In this document: in pieces, positions 21,470 through 33,000 of the stretch
How the letters are laid out: each line of letters begins with the position of its first letter
Position numbering within the stretch: the first letter of the stretch is position 1
Origin: Leptasterias polaris
Taxonomy: Eukaryota; Echinodermata; Asteroidea; Forcipulatida; Asteriidae
Assembly (NCBI GenBank): GCA_037783415.1
Contig: JAZGTN010000011.1
Coordinates: forward strand, 1,240,001-1,304,000
Length of the DNA stretch: 64,000 nt
Direction of reading: 5' to 3'
The notes under the pieces: model-generated
What the model was told of the DNA's origin: nothing
What the model saw: the letters and a program-made list of their open reading frames with translations, nothing else
Database searches by the model: none
Made by a program: the position numbers and the translations under genes

Positions 21470-22000
21470 GACTTGGCTCAGTCAATCTCAGCCGATGCAT
21501 TGAGTACTCTTTTGACGAGATGTCTGTTACACGTCGGGAAACAGCGGCATTAAACCCACTAGCCGTGGAGGGGCGAGAAAAGATTCATGAACCACTTCCT
21601 CCAGTACCAGCATATATGTCGGCTTCAGGATGTAGGCCTATACATCTCGTTTTGTGTTCTTGCAATAGATTATAAAACATGAACTGCACACATCAAACAA
21701 TACCTGTATCATCCACTACCACTCATGCAAAAAGTATCGACAATTTACCAAATAAGCATTTTCAGTCTGAACATGGAGAAGGGGACTTGCTCTTCACATC
21801 TTTAAAAGACTCGAGGAGTTGTACAAAATGCATTTAAACAGCAAGACATAAGTAACAGGCGTATTCCAGCTGTGTCAGAAAGTAAAAACAACAAATAATT
21901 TATGACTTGACGAAAGTAGGCACATAAAAGACAATACACTTTTGCTTATGTGTGAAAGAGCAAAATACAAGCATACAAAAAACAACCATTTTCATCAAAT

Positions 22001-22389
22001 GGTCTGTATACGTTTGGTAATGACTCTGAAAGTTAATGGCAATAAAAACTTACTTGGTAAGAAGTACAGTAGCTTTGGATAGTATAATGCATTTTGAGAA
22101 ACTTTTCACTTCGAAGTACTACGGTTATGGAAAAATATATCACTTTTAATTCCCCAAAATTTGAACCTGGATGAGAAGCGTTACGGCCACAACGCTTCTG
22201 AGACTGTGTATTCCTATAGGGAATATTCTTCCTGCGTGGAAATATTCGCTCCGGGTTTTCGGTCACATCTCAAAAACGCGACCACCTTTTGAAGGGAAAT
22301 TTTCACAGGTTAGTTTTATTGTATATACCTACATTTATATAGGGTTAACACAATCGGTAGGCTCCAATTACCAAACGTATACAGCACCT
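22001..22389. mobile_element. diverged TTAA-family MITE copy
   Basis: The left end is CTGTATACGTTTGGTAAT and the right end ATTACCAAACGTATACAGC, exact inverses over about 18 bases; TTAA follows the right end at 22390-22393. The centre has AACTTACTTGGTAAG and TTTTGAGAAACTTTTC, as in 433-800. It is more diverged than the other copies and has no clear left TTAA. Confidence 0.65.
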
Positions 22390-22433
22390 TTAAAGTGGGG
22401 GCAACTTTTCGCAAAGTTAAACCATCTAAAAAC

Positions 22434-22657
22434 ATTTACAATCACTCCACCAACCAGCAGAAAACGACACACTTCAAAATCAAACATAATTTACAATCAC
22501 TCCACCAACCAGCAGAAAACGACACACTTCAAAATCAAACATCATTTACAATCACTCCACCAACCAGCAGAAAACGACACACTTCAAAATCAAACATCAT
22601 TTACAATCACTCCACCAACCAGCAGAAAACGACACACTTCAAAATCAAACATCATTT
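22434..22657. repeat. minisatellite, 55-bp unit, four copies
   Basis: The block ATCACTCCACCAACCAGCAG starts at 22441, 22496, 22551 and 22606, so the period is exactly 55 bases. Copies are almost identical (ACATAAT versus ACATCAT). The period is not a multiple of three, so each frame repeats only every three units; the two overlapping plus-strand frames of 204 and 100 codons here are by-products. Confidence 0.95.
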
Positions 22658-24847
22658 TCCTAATGAACTTCACGATTTATGTTGTATATTTATATAACTT
22701 TAGGCCTATTATTGGTGTGACAATCAAACACTGCCGGTGTGGTTACGTTTACGAAAACTTGAGTTCGTTTCTACGACAGAGCTAAACATTGATGGCTTAC
22801 AAAAATATATCAGGCCTTTTTAGGACCTCATGCTTGAGCAGCTTTGGGGTACCAGCCAATTTAAGAGACTATGAGAGAATACAGTTTTAGGGAATGTACA
22901 CCCACTTTCTCAGAAGGCATGGAACCTGCTACAGTGACTGGGGGAAAAGGGCATGCAGGCTTCCGGTTTTTACTGTCAGAAAATAAATGAAATAACAATG
23001 CAAATCCATCGTGAACTCCCAAGCTGGTCGCCTAATATTCTTGAATGCCAACCTGTGGAAATGTTTCTGCTAAAGTTCACAAAAAATTGCTTACTGTTTT
23101 GCAGCACTGTAAAATTGTCCTCTTGTTTTGACCATAAAACAAAGCAGCTTGCAAGATTGAATCTGATTCTGTTTTATCATGTCTTGGTGTCAATCTGTAA
23201 AATAACACATTATACCTTTCTATTGCAACATCACAGCCTGAGTTTTTGCCAACCAAGATTGGGAAAACCAGCGCCGTAACTAGGGTAAATTTTAGGGGTG
23301 AACAAGGGGGTGCACAATTGTTTCTAGAAGGGCACTTCTGACCAAGTTTCCATTTGCCCTTTTCTTCTCGCTGCATTTTAAATTTTATTTTCAGTTTTTT
23401 ATAAGATAATCTGGCATTAGTGTAAAAACAAATACATTGTCTGCGTGTAAATGGAGAAAATTGTTTTAAAGACATCAACATTATCAGGCACCTCCCCCCC
23501 TTACTTACGCCACTGTGGAAAACTATGGGAAGACATAAATGCAAAGCAAATACAGATAGCCACAGTTTGTAACAGTGGTACACAAATATTTAAAAACAGT
23601 GTTGAACTTGTTAGCAACAAAGCAACCAATCATGGGGTGCATCTTTTTAATTGAAAGTTTGCATAAATTTTGAATTTGGTCACATCTGTTAACACGATTG
23701 ATTATTTTGCCAACATTTGGCCGTCCATGCCAACCAGCACGGTTGTTGGTGCAACCAGCACATCCATGCCAACCAGCACATCCATGCCAACCAGCACAAT
23801 AAAAAGGTCTTTAACATCATAACTGGGCAAACCGGTTGAATACTCAAGGTTACAGGTTCGATGCCTCTAGTGAATTCTTTATGAAAGCGTAGAATATACA
23901 GAGCTTTGTGATCCAACAGTGAAGGGGTAAGCCTACTACAATAAACTGGTCTGTATCCCAAATGTTAAATCACTTCAAGTCACTCACTGAAGGGTAACCC
24001 ATTTTATTTACAGTGACTGGAAATCAGACAATAGGCTACATTGCTGATAACAGTCAACCTTAGTTTATAAAGAGTACATTCAGAAGTCCTGAATCTGATT
24101 TTCTGCAGTCTTTCTTTGTTGTGCTGCCCTCTCATAACAAGATCCTGTTATAAAGAGGTAATAATTTGGTCAGTCCAAGCAATCTTGTTACAACAATATT
24201 CGACTGTACTTACCACATGTATACTTGTAGTTTTAAACCAATGTTATATTACACGGAAGGTACATGGCAAATAAATTGTACAATCACTCAAAGAAATTGC
24301 CTTGAAATTTGCATATAACCGAAAAGTATTTCAGCAAAGAAACAACTTTAATAAAATGTTTATTAATTTTGTACAGGATCCATATACAAGTACAGATAAA
24401 GAGTTGGCACATCTGCAAGCTATGGCTAACGATGACAATGCATGTGACCCACCACTAAAAATATTCAATAGGATATTGAATATCTATCAACATTTTGTTA
24501 GAATTATTTAAAAGCTCACTGCTGTCATTTGGGATAAATAAACACTGGCGCAGATCAATGAATTTTACCAGACCAACCCCCAAAACCCAGAAAAAGTGAC
24601 TGGAAGGTTGTGTAACTACGCATGACACAAGTGGGAAATAGGATCTAGGTCGGTAGCAAGATTAGAGCTATTATTATGTGATGGCACAAGTTTAAAGTTT
24701 CGAAAATAGAAAAAACAACAAAAACATAAAAAGTTGTCCATAGCAGGGATGGGTCTTGACCCCTTAGATCCACCCCCTGGATCTGCACCTGAAACAGTCT
24801 TGACAAAGTTGGAGCTTGAGCCTCCTCAAGTGACCTATAAGTGATCT

Positions 24848-25099
24848 GGGCCCAATTTTTTGACTCTGCTTTACCGTAAGCGAAGAATCGGCGCTTACGG
24901 AAGCAGGGAATTCCAAGCTAACGTCAAGCATATTTCACGGGTTAGCAGGGAATTTTTGCTTGTGTGCTTGCGTACTCCACGTTACTAGGTATTCTACACT
25001 TACAAAGCTAGCGCAGAAATTTGTCGCTTACTCGGTAAGCGGAGAATAGTGATCGCAAGCGCAGAATTTGGCGGTAAGCAGAGCCATGAAATTGGGCCC
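24848..25099. mobile_element. MITE with GGGCCCAATTTCAT-type ends
   Basis: The left end is GGGCCCAATTTTTTGACTCTGC and the right end GCAGAGCCATGAAATTGGGCCC, imperfect inverses. The inner part is a stem of GCTTACGG/CGGTAAGCG blocks. About 252 bases. A fragment with GGTAAGCAGAGCCATGAAAT is at 5769-5788. Confidence 0.8.
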
Positions 25100-26064
25100 T
25101 GAAGGGTACAAGGGTCCACTGGTATTGCTCATGTTTGACGGATGAAGGACAGCCCAACATGGCCAGACAAGCCTTACAATTTCTAATCAAAATAATGTTG
25201 ACAGATTTTGAAAGTTACCATTCTAAATAAAATTACCCAGGCCTGTAAACACCAAGTGAAAATAATTCATCCCTTCCACTGAATGCCCACATTTCTCAAA
25301 AAATGTTAAAAAAGGAATAACATACGGGACTGGGGGATATGAAAACCAAATTGATGTCAATTTCACTATCAGTAGCCAAAGTAAAAGTTATTGCTGGGGT
25401 GTGGTCATGTTTGGAGGCAAATGCATATTAAGTGCACAAAACAAAACAAGATAGATCCAAGACTCATTAGTAATTAAACACTGCATAATAAATTAAAATA
25501 AGTATCCTTGAAGATTAAAATGGGCACCAGATTATTCTGACAAGATGCATATATTTAGCTGACACATTTTTTTCATCATCTGCAGTAAATCAGGATCCAG
25601 TTGTGTACAAATACCTAATCTCAAACTAATCAAAGCCCAAATCAAAAATTCTATTATAGCGCGAAATATATACATTATTTATAAATCTATCTTGACACTT
25701 GGTGGTTTATCAATGCTACAATTTAAAAATACATGTAAACTGCCAATTGTTTTAAACCTCACAAAACAAATGCAACACCTTGTTGATTTCACGAAGTGAC
25801 AAATTCGAGAAAACAGTAACATTGCTATGAACATTTCGCAAAGTTTCAGAACCTAACACCTAAAAGTTCTGTAGTTAAACTTATTAGCATAAACTACAGA
25901 GTCTAGCATTTTATGAAGTGACAAATTCCAATATGCATTGTTTTGCACACAGCACTCTGCAGGCAGGATTCTCCTTTTTTTTAAATCATTTTCACAAAGT
26001 GGCGAATAAGTTTAGGAATTAACAATATTTTGGGTGTATGCAGTGTTTCATTTCAATTTTGTTT

Positions 26065-26300
26065 ATTCTGGTTGTGAAGCCACGTAATCACTATACCAAG
26101 AACCCAATGGAGAGAAGACAAGGAAGGAGGTTTCAGTCTTAGATGTGGGAGGAAAACCCAGAAAATTATTCCAGGGAAACCCACGCAGTCAGGTAGGAAG
26201 TGGGACTGAAAACCCAATCCACGTAGTGACACCGGCGTGATTTAGTGGTCCTAGAGGTGGAAGGTGAGAGAGGATACCTCTACACCAACCTGACCACCCT
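26065..26300. repeat. GTTGTGAAGCCA interspersed repeat, longer copy
   Basis: It starts GGTTGTGAAGCCACGTAATC and continues through GTGGGAGGAAAACCCAG, CCCACGCAGTCAGGTAGG and TAGTGACACCGGCGTGATTT to CCTAGAGGTGGAAGG and ACACCAACCTGACCACC. The middle resembles a tRNA-type T-arm region in decay. A shortened copy is at 3345-3428. Confidence 0.55.
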
Positions 26301-26977
26301 CGACAGAGTTCAATTTGCAAGCTGATGAATTAAATCCCCTTGAAATAACTTTACAGTTGGAGGTACGATGGCGATCAAAACAGAAAAATGAAAAACTTGT
26401 GTCAGATTCTCATGCAGAATATAACATTGAAAATGTTTTAGACTTCCAATTCCAGATGTAATTACATGATGTCACTTGTCACATTATCAAAAGTTATATT
26501 TACACTCAAACAGCGAGTATAGCACTTGCTTTAAACTTCAAATAGTTTGTTTTCTTGAAAATGGAAACTCTGACAGAATACCCTCTGAGAAACTGTGACA
26601 CTTTTCATCAGGGGTCAAGTCAAATAATTGTTACTGTCTCCAGTGCTTTAACCCTTAACCCTCCCCCCCACCACCCACCACCACCCACTTTGTATTTGAC
26701 CAAATACTCTCCTGAATCCTCAACTCTATGGTCATTGAACACCAAAATGCTAGGACTTGAAGAAGATGCATGGCTCAGTGATAAGCAATTGATATTTAGA
26801 CACACAGTCCCAAATCCTACAAAATAAGACAACTTCCTAAATAGGATTTGGGAGGACTTCAGATGGTAATAATCATTTGACATCGCTGTAAGCACCATTA
26901 ATTAACTCGGTGATCACATGTAAATGACCACCAGATTCTATACTCTCTGTTAACAATGTTATGTTGATTTTACTTAT

Positions 26978-26983
26978 TTTATT
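26978..26983 (-). terminator. candidate polyadenylation signal of the AMPK-beta gene
   Basis: AATAAA on the minus strand, about 37 bases after the TAA stop at 27021-27023. It is the first canonical hexamer past the stop. Confidence 0.5.
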
Positions 26984-27020
26984 TATAGATATATACACAG
27001 ACATATGCATACTTCAGCTT

Positions 27021-30000
27021 TTATATAGGCTTATAGAGAAGGGTGGTGACGTATTTCTTTCGGTAGCGATGAGTAGCACTTAGCACCATAACACCATCCT
27101 GGAGAACAAAATAGATGAGGAAATGAATCACAAGGCAAACAAGGCAACATTCTTATGACCCTAACGAAAGGACACTCTAGCCCAATGACAACACAGGCAT
27201 AAGGTCTACATCATGTCATACTATCAACAAACTTTTGGTTGTGCTTTCTTGGTTGATTGGTCAATACATGAAAGGGCATGGCTTGCTAGATCAGGCTTAA
27301 TTTTGTTGAACTGTTTGATCTTTTTAATTCTATACATGTAGACATATACAACAAATCAAACCTGTAAAAATTTCATTTCAAAAAGTGGAACTGTTTTTGA
27401 GATATCTCTGGAGCAATTATGTCCACACAGGAAGAATAATCAATAATTAGAACACACGATCAAAGAATTCATGCAGAACTGTTTTTCAGTTTGAAATGTT
27501 TTTGAATCCCTCTCTCTAAAACCACAATCCTTAGAAGGAAATCGTTTCTCAACATGTTATACATTTTCAACAGCTGCAGAGCTCCTTACCAAGTAAGTTT
27601 TTATGGCCATTAATTTTTTTAGTAGTTACCAAGGGTATACTCTGCTATTTAGTCATTACAGATATTACTATTAATTTACCTTTATTGACAACGCATACAG
27701 ATATTACTATTAATTTACCTTTATTGACAACGCATACAGATGATTTAACATGACATGGTTAGGTTCAGGTAGAAGTGTCGGCTCATACTGCAATAAAACA
27801 AAAAACATCAAATGTAAATAAAAACAAGCACATCTCCGCAGACTATCTTACAAAAATGACTTTAAAAACAAGTTTCGAGCAAGAATTTACAGTTTTTGTC
27901 TCTTAAACTTTTGGCCTTAATTCTCTGCAGGGGCATAGCAACAGGGTGGGCCAGCTGGCCATGGATGGCTGCCCCACTTTGCTCGTGTTTGGCAGATTCA
28001 AGATTTCAGACATAATTAAAGATAAACTAAAATAGCCAAAACCAAAAGGCAGTGGTGAGTCTGGATCTTCTTAAGTCTTCTTTAAAAGTATACTTTAGCC
28101 TAGATGAGATCTGTTAGGAAACGTAGGTAAAGATGGAAAATGTCTTCATTTTTCGAAAACTTACAGCTGAATTATTATGCTACATGTATACGGCGCCTGC
28201 AACAGGACCGATATTTATGCCAACAAGTAGAACTTAAATTGTCAAAAACCTTCTTTTTGTTTCCTTGGAAGGAGTGCTACGTGCCTGATTCTCTACCTAA
28301 GTCCACAAATATATTCATTGTCAAACTGTCAAAAATAATTGTCAAATATTGTTTTAAAATATTGTAAAAAACCTTCTTTTGTTTTCTTGGGAAGGGGTGC
28401 TTTGTGCTCTCTGCCAAACTCCACAAATATAATAAAAGACATAACATATAACTGCCAACGATTCTGAGAAGTGTAAACAAAATCCTGAAAAGTGAGGTTA
28501 AATATGCTATAGTCAAACTGCGAAGTGTGGCAAGATAAACTGAACCTGCAAACTATCTCATTTGGGCTTTCATAGGCTTTTCAGGCTGTTTAATAAATAA
28601 ATTGCAGATTTTTCTGAGGGCGAAAAAAAACCACCCCAAAACCCAGAAATCAGACTAAAGTAGGAAACATATCAATCCTGTCAAACAAAGCTGATGCTTT
28701 CCAGCAATGACCAACATCTCTATACACTATATTCCTACCTGTGCACCAACATCTTTATTGAGTAATACATTAAGTAAATGAGGAGGAAGGATGGGTGGGC
28801 CTCCCACGCTGCTCTGCATCTCTCTAGTTGGTATCTCCTGACCATATTTACCAGGTGGGGAGCCAGACAAATCTAGACAAAACAAAACTCCATTCATTAC
28901 AATTACATTTTATTAACTACTATTTTAAGGTAGTTCCAAGTTATCTTTCAGTTTCTGTTAATTTAAGCATGACGTAGCCTGCAATGTTGTCAAGACCGCT
29001 TCATTCAGCGTTGTGATAAATACCCTCCACGTGACCCCCTTCGGAGTGGTCACATGACAGCAGATCATCATAGTTGGCAGCAGGTTGTATCTGGCATCTA
29101 TGACAATCTGCTGTCACATGACCACTCCGAAGGGGTCGTGTTAAGGGTATTAATCACAATGCTGAATAAAGAGGTCGTGATGACCTTGCAAACTACATCA
29201 TGCTTAAATCAACATACACTGAAAGGTAGCTTATAATTCCATTATCAATATGACGGAGTCCAATATTATCAGTCTACATACTGCTACTTCTACTTGTTGT
29301 CATCAAACCTCCAAAAACTAGAATGGATTTTTATTTTTTTATTTTTATGAGATATCGCCTTACTCACAAGGCCACGGACGGCCACTTCAAGGTGAGGGCT
29401 ACACATAACTGATTTGGGCTATCGACCCAAATCAATTGACACCAGGGGCACGTTGCCTCCTACTCCTGGGGCTGAAACAGGGTTACCCCCTTCACAGTCC
29501 ATAAGGATGTAGGCATGGGTATCATCCACTAGGAGCCTGGCTGGTAGAGAAGAATGCACTACCTTCCCAACTTTTTCGAAGCAATTATGGTTAAGTGCCT
29601 TGCTCAGGGGCACAAGTGTCATGACCGGGTATCGAACCCACACTCTGCTGCTGAAAACACCAGAGCTTAGGTCCGGTGATCTAGACCGCTCGGCTACGAC
29701 ACGCCACGTAGGGATTAAAAAACAATTTGTGTACATAAATAAATGTCTATGGACACGATTCACCTGTCGTCATAATCACAGTAATCTTGGATGCAGCATT
29801 TTTGGATTCCATGTCCATGTGTGTCATACAGTGTAGCGCACATTTATCCACGATTACCATAATTGTTTGACGTGCGGTGTATTACATGCCTGTATCCCTT
29901 CTGCCATTTTGGGAGTCAAAATGTACACAAAGGAATTGACTCCCAAAATGGTGGAAACGGTAGACGCACATTTTGCAGAGGTGCATTCTGGAACTGCAAT

Positions 30001-33000
30001 GGATCAATACTCACTTCTGTGTTTGGTAGCACTTGTTGATGAGTCAATGTCTAAAGCTTCAAAAACCTCAAAGTCCGTTTCTTGCACCTTGATGACGTTG
30101 TTCATTGCTCCAAACTCATTGGTTTTAGTTGGCTGCCAAAGAGAAACAATTTAGTATTACTGTCAGATAATTTCACTTTATCATCTAAGAGTGTCATCAG
30201 ATATTGACACCAATTCCACGCATACACTGCTTAGTACCCAATTTTCTGCAGCCCACACTCTACAGAAGGGTAGTAATTCAATGTGACACCTGCATTGCAG
30301 CACATGTCGCCGTACATGGACCCATTAACGTTATGGTTCACGTGCACATGCTTGAGTGAAAGAATTCATGGCGCTTGTGTCGTAGCAAATTTTCATGCAA
30401 CTTATCAGCACCACATCGAAACCCCCTGTAAACAACTTGTGGTTTTGCTTAAACTTGCTTGAACTCGTTACTGTGCCTCCAAATCATGAACTCAAAGTTT
30501 AAGGCCAGGCATACCAAACTTATAAAGGTTTCAACATACACATGAACATTTGTAGGTGTTGAATTTAAAGTACAGTGAAGCACTTTGGTGGGTTTGTGAT
30601 GCTACCTGACCAGGAGTCGATTTCACAAAGAACTAAGATTCACCTTAAGATGAGTTGTCAGCATTACCATAGTGATTTGTATTGTGACTTTGCTTAGCAA
30701 TTAAGATTGATACACAGTTAACATCAATCTTAACTCTTTGTGAATTCGGCTCCAGACCACCTCGAGATTTAGGATTAAAGAGCGGTATTTGGGAATGTAG
30801 AGAAGGAATCTAAAGTCTCACCTATACAGACCTATGTAAGTTGTTGACACTGTACTAAAATTTCTCACTGTCAGAGAAAAAAAAGTTTCCTTAAATGGAA
30901 ATTGTTGATTTCTTACCTGTTTGGAATTGTGTAGCCATTGGCCATCTACATAGTACTTATATTGATGCTCACCCTCTGGTAGGTCTATAATGGTAGTAAA
31001 ATCTCCATGGCTGCATACAAACAAACAAACAAATAAACACAATACATGAATGATACACCACCAGGGTTGTAGCTAGAACTTTTTGAGTGCCGGCTAATTT
31101 ACAATCAAAATAGAGCGAAGCTTTTAATTTTACTGCTTTAAAAATGGATTTGTATGGGTTTTCTGAGACATGATTTTTGTAATGCATTTTAAGGTATGTA
31201 AATCTGTTATTTAAAACTTCATTACAGTTTCGATAGGCTTCAACATTTTTAGGGCAAGGCCACTTTGGTCTTGGAGCAAACAAAATTTTGGAGGGCTCCA
31301 AAGCCAGTAGATAGAGCACAAAGGCCAAACATGTTATTTTAACAAAGGCCTGAAGGCTATAAATAAACTATTAGTTGTACTCTGAAAAAAGCAATTTACC
31401 AAAAAATACTATTTTGAAAATTGGCCAGGGGTTTCCCCATGGGTGGTAAACCCGATGGAACAATTTGCATGAATAAAATGTTAATAAATCATATCTTATT
31501 CAAAAATAAACATTAAATCTAAAAGCCAGCAGATGTCAACACACTTTCCAGGTTTAAAAGAACACGAAACCCACTCCGAAGAGTCACAAAACCAGGTCAC
31601 AACACCACACAGACACCACGCTCGCTTTGGAGTGAAGCAAGAGTATTGCAAACTAAAACAATTGTATAACAAACTGCAGAGGATTATAGATAAGAGTAAT
31701 TGGGTCTCAATTGGAGGGTCAATCATTCTCCCTGACATGTCTGGATAGTGTCCAGCTGTCTGGGGCTAACATTAAAGAAAAGGACATCCAACTGTCGGCT
31801 TCCTTTGGGTTGAAAATGTGTTTTATTTAATCATTGACAACTGGGGAAAAACAAGTTTACCGTTCAAACTGAACAAGCGATCGACTGTGTAAAAGAGGTA
31901 GTTCATTTTATTGTAACTTTGTTGCATTTTGTGCCGGTCGGTAGGATGTTCATCTAGTCTGTGTGGCGGTTGGCAATAGCAAATGCCGGTTACACCCGAC
32001 CGGCGCCGACCGGCGTGGCTACAACGCTGTACACCACACAATATTACAATTCTGTAAGACCATGGCGGTGATCCACTACTAAATAACATCAGCAAACCAA
32101 GCCACAAAAAACATTCCGATAACCACACCTCCAATACCTGTGGTCAGTCCAGACCGGGTCATGGTGAACATAGATGAAAATGATTTGGGGAGGTGGTTGC
32201 TTCAAATCAATTTTTCCTTGTTAATTTCCAAATCATTTAAAATTTACCAAGTCAGTTTCCCTTGTGGTTTATTTGATATCAAAGAGGAAAAAGTGAAAAG
32301 TTAATATCGGTGCAATTTATGAGAATGTTTGGTGTCTTTAATTTATGAGAATGTTTGGTGTCTTTACTTTATGAGAATGTTTGGTGTCTTTAATTTATGA
32401 GAATGTTTGGTGTCTTTACTTTGTTTAGTCAGGGTTTCTTTTTTACGATATTAAAAAACCCAAATATGATCCGGATGTTTTGAAAATTAATCCCAAGGGT
32501 TGTAACAGATGTTTTTTTGTGAAAGCCGGACCGAAGTGGTTGAATAGTTTGTAAAATGTTGGCATTAAATGTTGGCATTAAAGCCCGGATGGACACACAA
32601 AACACAATTTTGCACAGAGCAATTAAGTGCGAGACACAACGTTTTTGGAAGATCGAGATGCAACGTTTTTGCACTGACGCAACAAAATTGAAAGGCATCG
32701 TGTCACTAAGATTTACAGCATGTATGAGTACACGGTAACCCACTGCGATGAATTGAATCTACTGCAAATACTAGTATAGCAAATATAATCCATGAAAATC
32801 CCTTGTGGTTTATTATTTGAAAAAAAATTCTATCTTCAAAACTTAAACCATGTAACTCTTGGTATAACTTGAAACTTTAAAATTACCTTTTATTTAGAGG
32901 TATTTTTTTACTCCACTGATTGAAAGATCCTGAGATGAAGACGTTTTTCCCTCCAGCTTCCCACTTGAACACCACCGGTGTATGTTTATTTCCCATCTGA

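Larger units (their letters stand above)
21470..26977. other. intergenic region between the UGT and AMPK-beta genes
   Basis: No conserved coding block. Contents: presumptive UGT promoter/5' UTR directly above 21469, without a clear TATA box; MITE 22001-22389; 55-bp minisatellite 22434-22657; an element at about 23268-23516 with ends CCAGCGCCGTAACTAGGG and an inverted, imperfect CTTACTTACGCCACTG; three 18-base units ACATCCATGCCAACCAGC at 23738-23800; MITE 24848-25099; repeat 26065-26300. The stretches 23800-24840 and 25100-26060 show nothing that can be named. Confidence 0.5.

Noticed and set aside
22171..22785. A 204-codon plus-strand frame
   Set aside because: It spans a MITE end and the 55-bp minisatellite; the repeat is read in successive frames and no conserved block exists.
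31019..31036. AAAC repeat beside AMPK-beta exon 3 as a regulatory site
   Set aside because: It is a short simple repeat before the acceptor (read as a T/G tract on the gene strand) with no specific signal.
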